From DASPUI01 sp035622995 (GTDB lineage Bacteria > Verrucomicrobiota > Verrucomicrobiia > Chthoniobacterales > UBA10450), in assembly GCA_035622995.1 (NCBI GenBank), contig DASPUI010000220.1, positions 1-12,737 on the forward strand: a stretch of 12,737 nucleotides of DNA, read 5' to 3'. The translations under genes were made by a program, and so were the position numbers. Below, one piece after another: positions 7,297 through 12,737 of this stretch. The notes under the pieces were generated by a model. It ran no database searches and was not told the DNA's origin. It worked only from the letters and a program-made list of their open reading frames with translations. Position 1 is the first letter of the stretch, and every line of letters starts with the position of its first letter.

Positions 7297-8423
7297 AGCG
7301 CACGTTGAAAGTCGGACTGGTCGGCTACGGCTTTATGGGCCAGGCCCATTCCAACGCCTGGCGACAAGCGCCCCACTTCTTCGATCTGCCGGCAAAGATC
7401 GAGCTGAAAACGATTTGCGGACGCAATGGTGTTGCCGTTAGAAACGCCGCCGGCAAACTGGCCTGGCAAAATTTTGCGATCGATTGGCGTGATCTGATCA
7501 CCGACCCGGACATCGACATCATCGATATCTGCACACCTAACGACTCTCATTGCGAGATCGCGATTGCTGCTGCTCGCGCAAAAAAGGCGATCCTGTGTGA
7601 AAAGCCGCTTGCGCAAAATGTGGCCGATGCAAAACGAATGGTTGCCGTCGTGCAAAAGATGCGGGTCCCGAACATGGTCTGTCACAATTATCGGCGCGTT
7701 CCGGCGATCGTGTTGGCCAGGCGAATGATTGAGCGCGGCGAAATCGGGAAACAAATTTTCCATTTTCGGGCGCGTTACGCGCAGGATTGGATTGTCGATC
7801 CAAAATTTCCTCTGGTCTGGCGTTTGCAATCCGAGAAAGCAGGTTCAGGCGCGATCGGCGACATTTTTTCGCACATCGTCGATCTGGCCCGTTATCTGGT
7901 CGGGGAATTTGCAGAAGTTTGCGCCGCCACCGAAACATTCGTTAGGCGTCGCCGTCTAACAAACGCGCGTTCGAAATTCGGACGCGTAACCGTTGATGAC
8001 GCAGTAACGATGATCGGTCGTTTTCGAAACGGCGCCTTGGCGTCGCTGGAAGCAACCCGGTTCGCGCCCGGCCGTAAAAATTCAATCACGCTCGAGATCA
8101 ACGGCAGTAGCGGGTCGCTCTTTTTCGATCTGGAAGAAATGAACCGGCTACAATTCTTCAATCGCAATGATCCACCGGATCGACAGGGATTTCGGGACGT
8201 TCTCGTGACCGAACAATCGCATCCGTACATGAAGAATTGGTGGCGGCCCGGTCACCTCATCGGTTACGAGCAAAGCTTCGTCCACACAATTGCCGATTTC
8301 GTAACCGCCATTTCTCGCGGGAAAAGCGCCGAACCGACGTTTGCCGACGGCCTCCGGAATCAGCTGGTGCTCGATGCGGTGGCCCAGAGCGCGCGCTCAA
8401 ATCGATGGTTCAAAATGCGGTAG
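7293..8423 (+). CDS. Gfo/Idh/MocA family NAD(P)-dependent oxidoreductase
   Basis: A 376-residue sugar or cyclitol dehydrogenase-like enzyme. The Rossmann fingerprint is GLVGYGFMGQAHSNAW (8-23), followed by ICTPNDSH (79-86), the family signature CEKPLAQ (102-108) and, in the C-terminal domain, GSGAIGDIFSHIVDLARYL (184-202) with the catalytic-type Asp190 and His194. The likely reaction is reversible oxidation of a secondary hydroxyl of a sugar, inositol or similar compound; the substrate cannot be read from sequence. It starts at ATG 7293, overlapping the holB stop by four bases, so it is probably translated from the tmk-holB transcript although no functional link to replication is obvious. Length is typical (330-390). 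A secreted type is unlikely: there is no Tat or Sec signal. Confidence 0.92.
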   Translation: MKRTLKVGLVGYGFMGQAHSNAWRQAPHFFDLPAKIELKTICGRNGVAVRNAAGKLAWQNFAIDWRDLITDPDIDIIDICTPNDSHCEIAIAAARAKKAILCEKPLAQNVADAKRMVAVVQKMRVPNMVCHNYRRVPAIVLARRMIERGEIGKQIFHFRARYAQDWIVDPKFPLVWRLQSEKAGSGAIGDIFSHIVDLARYLVGEFAEVCAATETFVRRRRLTNARSKFGRVTVDDAVTMIGRFRNGALASLEATRFAPGRKNSITLEINGSSGSLFFDLEEMNRLQFFNRNDPPDRQGFRDVLVTEQSHPYMKNWWRPGHLIGYEQSFVHTIADFVTAISRGKSAEPTFADGLRNQLVLDAVAQSARSNRWFKMR

Positions 8424-8431
8424 CGGACCGC

Positions 8432-8459
8432 GTTGTCCTTATTTGTCTGATTGGACAAC
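8432..8459. repeat. 7-bp inverted repeat after the oxidoreductase gene
   Basis: GTTGTCC (8432-8438) and GGACAAC (8453-8459) are perfect complements separated by 14 bases, in the 113-base gap between the oxidoreductase and the FabG-like gene. It could form a weak hairpin, but the loop is long, the stem is short and only TTT follows, so I do not call it an intrinsic terminator. The rest of the gap holds a TTGACA at 8497-8502 without a matching -10 box at normal spacing. Confidence 0.25.
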
Positions 8460-8536
8460 TTTGAAAAGGCACGCGCCATGCCCTGATCTTCCTGCGTTGA
8501 CAGTTTTGTGGGACGGCGCAGGGTTGCAGCCTAACG

Positions 8537-9280
8537 GTGAGATTCGAAAATCAAATTGCAATTGTGACCGGCGCGGGCAGGGGAATTGGAGAGGCGATTG
8601 CCACTCGGCTGGCGAGTGACGGCGCCCGCGTGGCTTGCGTCAGTCGGAGCGAGCAAAATGCCAAACGAACAGCCGATGCCCTAAACCAGCTGCGTCCCGG
8701 TGCGGCAAAGGCGTACGCGGTAGATGTTGCCGATCCCGCCGCCGTGCAAAAGACTGCCGCACAAATTCTGGTCGATTTCGGGAAGATCGACATCCTGGTG
8801 AACAACGCCGGCATCACCCGCGACGGCTTGGCGATGCGAATGTCAATCGAAGATTGGGACGCTGTCATCAACACCAACTTGCGCGGCGCGTTTAATTTCA
8901 GCCAGCAAATGATGCGGCCGATGATCAAGCAGCGCAGCGGGCGCATCATTAACATTACGTCGGTCATTGGGCTGATTGGAAACGCAGGTCAATCAAATTA
9001 TGCCGCGAGCAAGGCCGGATTAATCGGCCTAACGAAATCGCTCGCCCGCGAGCTAGCCAGTCGTGGAATCACCGTCAATGCGATTGCGCCAGGGTTTATC
9101 GGGACGGATATGACCGCCGGATTGTCCGATGAAATTAAAAACGCGATTTATTCGAAAATCCCGGTCGGGAAAGGCGGCACGCCGGAAGACGTTGCTAACG
9201 CAGTCTCGTTCCTGGCGTCGGCCGAAGCTGGTTACATTACCGGACAGGTTCTTTGCGTCGATGGCGGAATGGTGATGTAG
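8537..9280 (+). CDS. fabG: 3-oxoacyl-ACP reductase-type SDR (FabG-like)
   Basis: A classical short-chain dehydrogenase of 247 residues, the normal FabG length. It likely reduces 3-oxoacyl-ACP with NADPH in fatty acid elongation. Motifs: TGAGRGIG cofactor loop (11-18), D63-V-A, NNAG (89-92), and the catalytic tetrad N114, S142, Y155, K159 (SNYAASKAG). The PGFIGTDMT segment (185-193) and the C-terminal GYITGQVLCVDGGMVM (232-247) are those of FabG proper. The start is GTG at 8537 with a weak AGGG about 13 bases upstream; MRFENQIAIVTG is the expected N-terminus. The usual partner acpP does not follow and fabD/fabH do not precede within the window, so this may be a stand-alone or second copy. SDRs with other substrates are hard to exclude, but the sequence reads as bona fide FabG. 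Confidence 0.9.
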   Translation: MRFENQIAIVTGAGRGIGEAIATRLASDGARVACVSRSEQNAKRTADALNQLRPGAAKAYAVDVADPAAVQKTAAQILVDFGKIDILVNNAGITRDGLAMRMSIEDWDAVINTNLRGAFNFSQQMMRPMIKQRSGRIINITSVIGLIGNAGQSNYAASKAGLIGLTKSLARELASRGITVNAIAPGFIGTDMTAGLSDEIKNAIYSKIPVGKGGTPEDVANAVSFLASAEAGYITGQVLCVDGGMVM

Positions 9281-9317
9281 CGAGCATCAAAATTGCTTTT
9301 CAGGCGGCGATCGCTCC

Positions 9318-9950
9318 GTGAAGTCGCTGTGCTTTCTTGCTGCCGTCATCTTTACAATTTTTGCCTGGAATTATCTGCATCGCCCCATTACCTACCCGGC
9401 CGGAGTTTTAATTGCGTCCGACCCGTTGCAAACCGAGACAGATGACGGTCCACTTACCGCCGGAGCGTTCTCCTTAAAACCGCTGGCGCGATTCGCGATC
9501 GAAGCCCGGGTGCTGCACCGGAAAATTTACCGTTGGGACAGGCAGGCTGCGCTTGTGCCGGTTGATCTCGCGCTCGGTTGGGGACCGATGTCGGATCAGC
9601 GAATACTTGATCAGCTCACGATTACTCAAAGCATGCGCTTTTACTGGTTCGAGTACAAACTGCCGCCCCCGATTTCAAAAGAAGAAATCATCGCGCATTC
9701 GACCAACCTGCATGTGATCCCAGCGACGGCGAAGATTGCTTCGCAATGTAAGTCGCTGCGCACCGGTGCGCTTGTTCGTTTGAGCGGTGATTTAGTTGAG
9801 GCTACCGGACCGGGCGTGGGGACATGGAAAAGCTCCCTCAGTCGGACCGATACGGGCAACGGTGCCTGCGAGCTGATGTGGGTGAGGGAAGTGTCGATCT
9901 TGCCCGTCGGCAATTCGCCAGAACGACCATCAATTGTCAGCCAGCAATGA
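9318..9950 (+). CDS. Membrane-anchored protein of unknown function
   Basis: A 210-residue protein with an N-terminal hydrophobic segment (about 4-20, FLAAVIFTIFAWNYL), probably an uncleaved anchor, and a soluble part outside the membrane. Segments that look conserved by composition: RFAIEARVLHRKIY (58-71), PVDLALGWGPMSD (81-93), the SMRFYWFEY run (105-113), EEIIAHSTNLHVIPA (122-136) and SSLSRTDTGNGACELMWV (172-189). I recall similar unnamed proteins of about 200 residues in Proteobacteria, with the same 'ALGWG-MSDQ', 'HS-N-H-IPA' and 'SSL-R-DTG-GACE' pieces, but know of no function. GTG at 9318 has AGGCGG 10 bases upstream. It lies 37 bases after the FabG-like gene on the same strand, so may be co-transcribed. 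Its 3' end overlaps the convergent sulfotransferase gene by 14 bases. Confidence 0.75.
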   Translation: MKSLCFLAAVIFTIFAWNYLHRPITYPAGVLIASDPLQTETDDGPLTAGAFSLKPLARFAIEARVLHRKIYRWDRQAALVPVDLALGWGPMSDQRILDQLTITQSMRFYWFEYKLPPPISKEEIIAHSTNLHVIPATAKIASQCKSLRTGALVRLSGDLVEATGPGVGTWKSSLSRTDTGNGACELMWVREVSILPVGNSPERPSIVSQQ

Positions 9951-11211
9951 GTTCGGCGGTTTCGCTCGTTGCCCGCGAGGACAACCCGAATCGTTCGCAA
10001 TACGCGCCGAAATCTTTTTCGCGATCCATCTCTTCCAGTCCGAATTGCGACGCGCGGTAATGGTGGAAACCATTTTGTTCAGGCGGTTGTTTCGCTAAAG
10101 CTTCCTCGATCTTTGCCTTGGCGCCGGACCCGAGCGGCCAGCCAAAGTATTCATAAATCTGCTCAACCGCATCGATTGGATCGCGGCGGATATCGCTGTA
10201 CTGCAAATCGAAAATTCTTTCGGGGGCCAGCACTCGGTCGCGCTCGCGCATGAACCTTGTCATGGTCTCCGACCAATAGCGCCACGCTTCTCGCGCGATC
10301 TCATTGGCATCAACTCGATCGCTGAAAACTCGTCGCAAAATTGTGATTAGACTTGAGACGGAGGCGATCGTTTCAATTGGTTCGCGATGCGCTTGGACAA
10401 AGCGCGCATCAGGGTAGATCGACAACAAAGCAGGCAAAGCGAAAAGATGAGCCGGTGCTTTCAGCACCCAGCGCTGCGCGCTTTTGCGTTGTTGCAATTG
10501 CTGCAAAAATCGCCGGTGGAATTCGTAGGCGGGCTGCAAATCCTGTTTTAAAAACCACACCCGATACGACGGAACATTGTACATGGTATCGAATTGATCG
10601 CTCAAGAAACTGGGGCTCATCAGCGAAACACATTCTTGAGGCATGGTTGCACCCGTGGCGTGCACGCGTTCGAACGTTGGCGCGAGCCATCGAAGGGCTG
10701 AGAGATTCTTGGCGGTGCGCCGTATCCGCTCCGGCTTGTTTTCGTCGTTCGGCGGTGACGGAAACATCACCTCCCAGCTCAAAGGCGCCCGATGATCCGG
10801 GTCGGCGGCCAGCAACATGTGGAGCAGGGTCGTTCCGCTGCGAGGCAGGCCAATAATAAAAAGCGGCTCGCAAATTTTTCGCTGGCCAATCCTAGGCTCG
10901 CGTTGCCGGTCGCGCTCGATCCAAAGTCGGTTGCACAACGTCCGCACAAGATCCGAGCGCAGAGCCAGCTTGCCGATCGCATTCAACTTCGCATCGCGGT
11001 CACACGATTCCAGCAAACGCGACAGCGGTTCAAAAAACTCGCCCCCGCCAAAATCCTCCAGGCCGGTGCGGCGCACGGCCAGCTCAATTAAATGCTGGGC
11101 TGACCAATTTCCCCAGCGAAGTCCCAGCTTGCCGAACAACGCATCACAACGATTGAAGAAACGGGCCGGACGCGGAGAACGGGTATTTTGAATGGTGCTG
11201 GAGTCAGGCAT
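9937..11211 (-). CDS. Sulfotransferase family protein
   Basis: A 424-residue PAPS-dependent sulfotransferase of the bacterial Sulfotransfer_3 type. The 5'-phosphosulfate loop is FIIGLPRSGTTLLHMLLA (118-135). The partner region is RWVLKAPAHLFALPALLSIYPDARFVQAHREP (247-278), with R276 and the following SVSSL (284-288) as the likely 3'-phosphate site. The C-terminal part DLQYSDIRRDPIDAVEQIYEYFGWPL (335-360) is the usual end of the family fold. The first 110 residues are helical and typical of the longer bacterial members. The acceptor is unknown; a glycan, glycolipid or secondary metabolite is possible. The frame stays open far upstream across the antisense of msrA and pgl, but protein-like sequence begins at MPDSSTIQN, so ATG at 11211 is used. 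It is convergent with the preceding gene (14-base overlap) and divergent from msrA (90-base gap). Confidence 0.88.
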   Translation of the reverse strand: MPDSSTIQNTRSPRPARFFNRCDALFGKLGLRWGNWSAQHLIELAVRRTGLEDFGGGEFFEPLSRLLESCDRDAKLNAIGKLALRSDLVRTLCNRLWIERDRQREPRIGQRKICEPLFIIGLPRSGTTLLHMLLAADPDHRAPLSWEVMFPSPPNDENKPERIRRTAKNLSALRWLAPTFERVHATGATMPQECVSLMSPSFLSDQFDTMYNVPSYRVWFLKQDLQPAYEFHRRFLQQLQQRKSAQRWVLKAPAHLFALPALLSIYPDARFVQAHREPIETIASVSSLITILRRVFSDRVDANEIAREAWRYWSETMTRFMRERDRVLAPERIFDLQYSDIRRDPIDAVEQIYEYFGWPLGSGAKAKIEEALAKQPPEQNGFHHYRASQFGLEEMDREKDFGAYCERFGLSSRATSETAELIAG

Positions 11212-11216
11212 GCTTG

Positions 11217-11231
11217 AAAACAAGTTGTTTT
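11217..11231. promoter_or_regulatory. AT-rich palindrome between divergent sulfotransferase and msrA genes
   Basis: AAAACAA-G-TTGTTTT is a perfect palindrome of 7-base arms around one base, lying 5 bases upstream of the sulfotransferase ATG and about 70 bases upstream of the msrA ATG. The single-base centre means it works as DNA symmetry rather than an RNA hairpin, so it may be an operator. It stands out from GC-rich surroundings. No clear -10/-35 pair was found nearby. Confidence 0.35.
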
Positions 11232-11301
11232 GAGACGCCGCCGAAGGCAAGTCCCAAGTCGGGGAGATTGCGAACGACGCACACTTGTTCCATCGTCCGA
11301 C

Positions 11302-11778
11302 ATGAGCACAGACAAAGCGACATTTGGGGCCGGCTGCTTTTGGGGTGTCGAAGAAACGTTTCGAAATCTGAAAGGCGTTCTGTCGACTGCGGTTGGTTAC
11401 GCCGGGGGAACAAAAGAAAACCCAACCTACGAGGATGTCTGCACGGACAGAACCGGCCACGCTGAAGTGGTCGAAGTCGAATTCGATCCGTCTCAAATCA
11501 GTTACGATCAATTGCTCGACGTGTTTTGGTCGAATCACAACCCGACCACGCTGAATCGTCAGGGCCCGGATACTGGAACCCAATATCGCTCGGTAATTTT
11601 TTATCATTCGCCGGCGCAAAAATTGGCTGCTGACGAATCGAAGGCGAAAATTGAAAAGAGCGGACGGTTCAATCGTCCGATCGTGACTCAAGTCGAACCG
11701 GCGCCGAAATTCTGGCGAGCGGAAGAATATCATCAGCGTTACCTCGCGAAGCGCGGCCAGTCGCATTGCGCGATCTGA
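11302..11778 (+). CDS. msrA: Peptide-methionine (S)-S-oxide reductase MsrA
   Basis: Reduces the S-epimer of methionine sulfoxide in proteins and free methionine, using thioredoxin. 158 residues, a compact MsrA. Seen: catalytic GCFWGVEE (11-18) with C12, GYAGG (32-36), TGHAEVVEVEFDP (51-63), a long central stretch with WSNHNPTT (76-83) and GTQYRSVIF (92-100), and the C-terminal EPAPKFWRAEEYHQRYL (132-148). C156 in the terminal SHCAI is the probable resolving cysteine; C47 is a third cysteine. The start is ATG at 11302, giving MSTDKATFGAGCFWG; the frame is open upstream but the added Arg-rich residues look non-coding. There is no good Shine-Dalgarno. No msrB is visible alongside. pgl follows 12 bases later, suggesting co-transcription, and pgl feeds the NADPH-making pentose phosphate route that also supplies thioredoxin (inference). 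Confidence 0.95.
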   Translation: MSTDKATFGAGCFWGVEETFRNLKGVLSTAVGYAGGTKENPTYEDVCTDRTGHAEVVEVEFDPSQISYDQLLDVFWSNHNPTTLNRQGPDTGTQYRSVIFYHSPAQKLAADESKAKIEKSGRFNRPIVTQVEPAPKFWRAEEYHQRYLAKRGQSHCAI

Positions 11779-11790
11779 ACGGAACTGCGC

Positions 11791-12483
11791 ATGAGCCGGC
11801 AGGTCATTCGCACGAGAAATTTCGTGGCCGATTCGGTTAATTTCATTCTCGACGTTGCCGGCAAGGCACTTGGCCAAGGTGGACAATTTCGGATCGCGCT
11901 TTCCGGCGGGAACACGCCGCGGCCGGTTTACAGCGAAGTGGCCGGGATCGGCGAGAAGCTTCCGTGGGGCCGTATCAAAATTACCTTTGGGGACGAGCGG
12001 TGCGTTCCTCCGGATAATGAGCAAAGCAATTACCGAATGGCGCGGGAGACGTTTTTCGAACCGGCCCATGCCCCCGAGTCGTCGATTTTGCGAATGCGCG
12101 GCGAAATCGATCCGAAGATTGCCGCTCAGGAATATCAAGACCAGCTCGACCGGCTGGCGAAAGAGCGTGGCGAAGAAATTTATCGCCACGATTTAATCCT
12201 GCTCGGTCTTGGCGAAGACGGCCACACCGCCTCGCTATTTCCGGAAACGGCCGCGCTCGAAGAAACGGCCCGGCGCGTCGTCGCCAATTTCGTTCCGAAA
12301 TTTGACGCCTGGCGATTAACGTTCACTTTTCCCCTCATTAATCAGGCCCGGCACGTTTGTTTCCTCGTGAATGCCACAAAACATGCCGACTTAATCGAGC
12401 GGGTTCTCGGCGGAGACCCGCAATACCCGGCGGCGCGCGTCAATCCCTCGGAGGGAGAGGTGACTTGGATTATCGGTCAATGA
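11791..12483 (+). CDS. pgl: 6-phosphogluconolactonase
   Basis: Hydrolyses 6-phosphoglucono-1,5-lactone to 6-phosphogluconate in the oxidative pentose phosphate pathway. A 230-residue protein of the DevB/NagB-like family, at its normal length. Motifs: FRIALSGGNTPRPVY (33-47) as phosphate-binding loop, ITFGDERCVPPDNEQSNYRMA (64-84), the strongly conserved LLGLGEDGHTASLFP (137-151) with the catalytic-type His145, and RLTFTFPLINQAR (175-187). The YWIxG-type C-terminus reads VTWIIGQ. It differs from glucosamine-6-phosphate deaminase by GLGEDGHTASLFP. ATG at 11791 has GGA 7 bases upstream. It follows msrA by 12 bases; the usual partner zwf is not in the window. The next gene starts 45 bases downstream. 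Confidence 0.95.
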   Translation: MSRQVIRTRNFVADSVNFILDVAGKALGQGGQFRIALSGGNTPRPVYSEVAGIGEKLPWGRIKITFGDERCVPPDNEQSNYRMARETFFEPAHAPESSILRMRGEIDPKIAAQEYQDQLDRLAKERGEEIYRHDLILLGLGEDGHTASLFPETAALEETARRVVANFVPKFDAWRLTFTFPLINQARHVCFLVNATKHADLIERVLGGDPQYPAARVNPSEGEVTWIIGQ

Positions 12484-12528
12484 GGGCTGTCAGGCCGGAC
12501 CGGCACGCTTCGAGCTAAGATCGACATC

Positions 12529-12737
12529 GTGCGCGTTGTAATTGTCACTGGCTCAGCCGGACTGATCGGCTCCGAGACCGTAAAGCATTTTGCAAGGGAT
12601 GGCTCGCGCGTCGTGGGCGTCGACAACGACATGCGCGCGCAATTTTTTGGTGCCGAAGCGTCGACCAAGAAGACGAGAGATACATTGCTCAAAACGGTCA
12701 GCAGTTACGAGCATCACAACATTGATATCCGGGACGC
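12529..12737 (+). CDS. NAD-dependent sugar-nucleotide epimerase/dehydratase, N-terminal part (cut by window end)
   Basis: The first 69 residues of an extended SDR, open to the right edge. It starts with the nucleotide-binding beta strand and the TGSAGLIGSE loop (7-16), then RVVGVDNDMRAQFFGAEASTK (about 27-47) and a downstream HHNIDIRD segment. The D-N-D-M-R-x-x-FFG-x-x-AST pattern is that of CDP-paratose/CDP-tyvelose 2-epimerase-like enzymes, which act on nucleotide-activated sugars for cell-surface polysaccharides, but with so little sequence the substrate remains open. The start is GTG at 12529 (VRVVIVTGSAG); no ATG is available in this position and the ribosome site is weak. It lies 45 bases after pgl on the same strand. 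Confidence 0.85.
   Translation, partial: MRVVIVTGSAGLIGSETVKHFARDGSRVVGVDNDMRAQFFGAEASTKKTRDTLLKTVSSYEHHNIDIRD

Noticed and set aside
7941..7960. GTTAGGC ... GTCTAAC, resembling integron attC core sites
   Set aside because: The two cores are in the wrong order and only 6 bases apart, and the sequence lies inside the oxidoreductase coding region (VRRRRLTN); no integrase or cassette structure is present.
8432..8462. Rho-independent terminator after the oxidoreductase gene
   Set aside because: The stem is only 7 bp, the loop 14 bases, and just three T follow; kept only as a repeat.
8497..8502. TTGACA as a sigma-70 -35 box for the FabG-like gene
   Set aside because: At 17-base spacing the -10 position reads AGGGTT, far from TATAAT.
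11212..12189. Upstream in-frame extension of the sulfotransferase to a 750-residue protein
   Set aside because: It runs antisense through msrA and nearly all of the part of pgl up to 12189, both strongly supported; the sulfotransferase fold begins just after 11211.
12494..12504. GCCGG-A-CCGGC palindrome between pgl and the epimerase
   Set aside because: Short, GC-rich and expected fairly often in this composition; one-base centre cannot form a hairpin, and no other signal supports an operator.
1..12737. Mobile elements, CRISPR arrays, tRNA or rRNA genes
   Set aside because: No transposase or integrase coding region, no regularly spaced direct repeats, and no cloverleaf-like or rRNA-like stretch seen on either strand by reading; a covariance-model scan would be needed to exclude small RNAs.

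Overview
The window is a dense stretch of bacterial chromosome with 13 protein-coding genes and no intergenic gap above about 130 bases. Base composition is moderately GC-rich (by eye, in the mid-50s percent), with no sign of phage, transposon, CRISPR, rRNA or tRNA. The gene content suggests an environmental bacterium of the Verrucomicrobiota type (soil Chthoniobacterales-like). The pointers are the PHP/glycosyltransferase fusion beside a DUF2334 deacetylase-like gene, the trehalose gene, and weak Shine-Dalgarno sequences with several GTG starts. This placement is an inference and needs a marker-gene search.

Layout: (1) 1-849, minus strand: N-terminal half of malto-oligosyltrehalose trehalohydrolase (treZ), cut by the window edge. 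(2) 976-1929, plus: a multi-pass membrane protein of no family I can name, divergent from treZ. (3) 1934-5603, minus: three co-directional genes, transcribed EVE-domain protein -> DUF2334 polysaccharide deacetylase-like protein -> 800-residue PHP + GT4 glycosyltransferase fusion. The last two overlap at ATGA and look translationally coupled. (4) 5660-8423, plus: thymidylate kinase (tmk), DNA polymerase III delta' (holB) and a Gfo/Idh/MocA oxidoreductase, packed tightly, the last pair overlapping at ATGA. (5) 8537-9950, plus: a FabG-type reductase and a membrane-anchored protein of unknown function. (6) 9937-11211, minus: a sulfotransferase whose 3' end overlaps the previous gene by 14 bases. 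(7) 11302-12737, plus: msrA, 6-phosphogluconolactonase (pgl), and the start of an NAD-dependent sugar-nucleotide epimerase cut by the window end.

Themes: carbohydrate and envelope metabolism (treZ, glycosyltransferase fusion, DUF2334, epimerase, sulfotransferase, pgl) is interleaved with replication housekeeping (tmk, holB), fatty-acid reduction (FabG-like) and oxidative repair (msrA). I see no clearly new defence or mobile system. The points most worth a second look are the PHP-GT4/DUF2334 coupled pair, a perfect 10-bp inverted repeat covering the tmk translation start, and a marked excess of the palindromic hexamer CGATCG.
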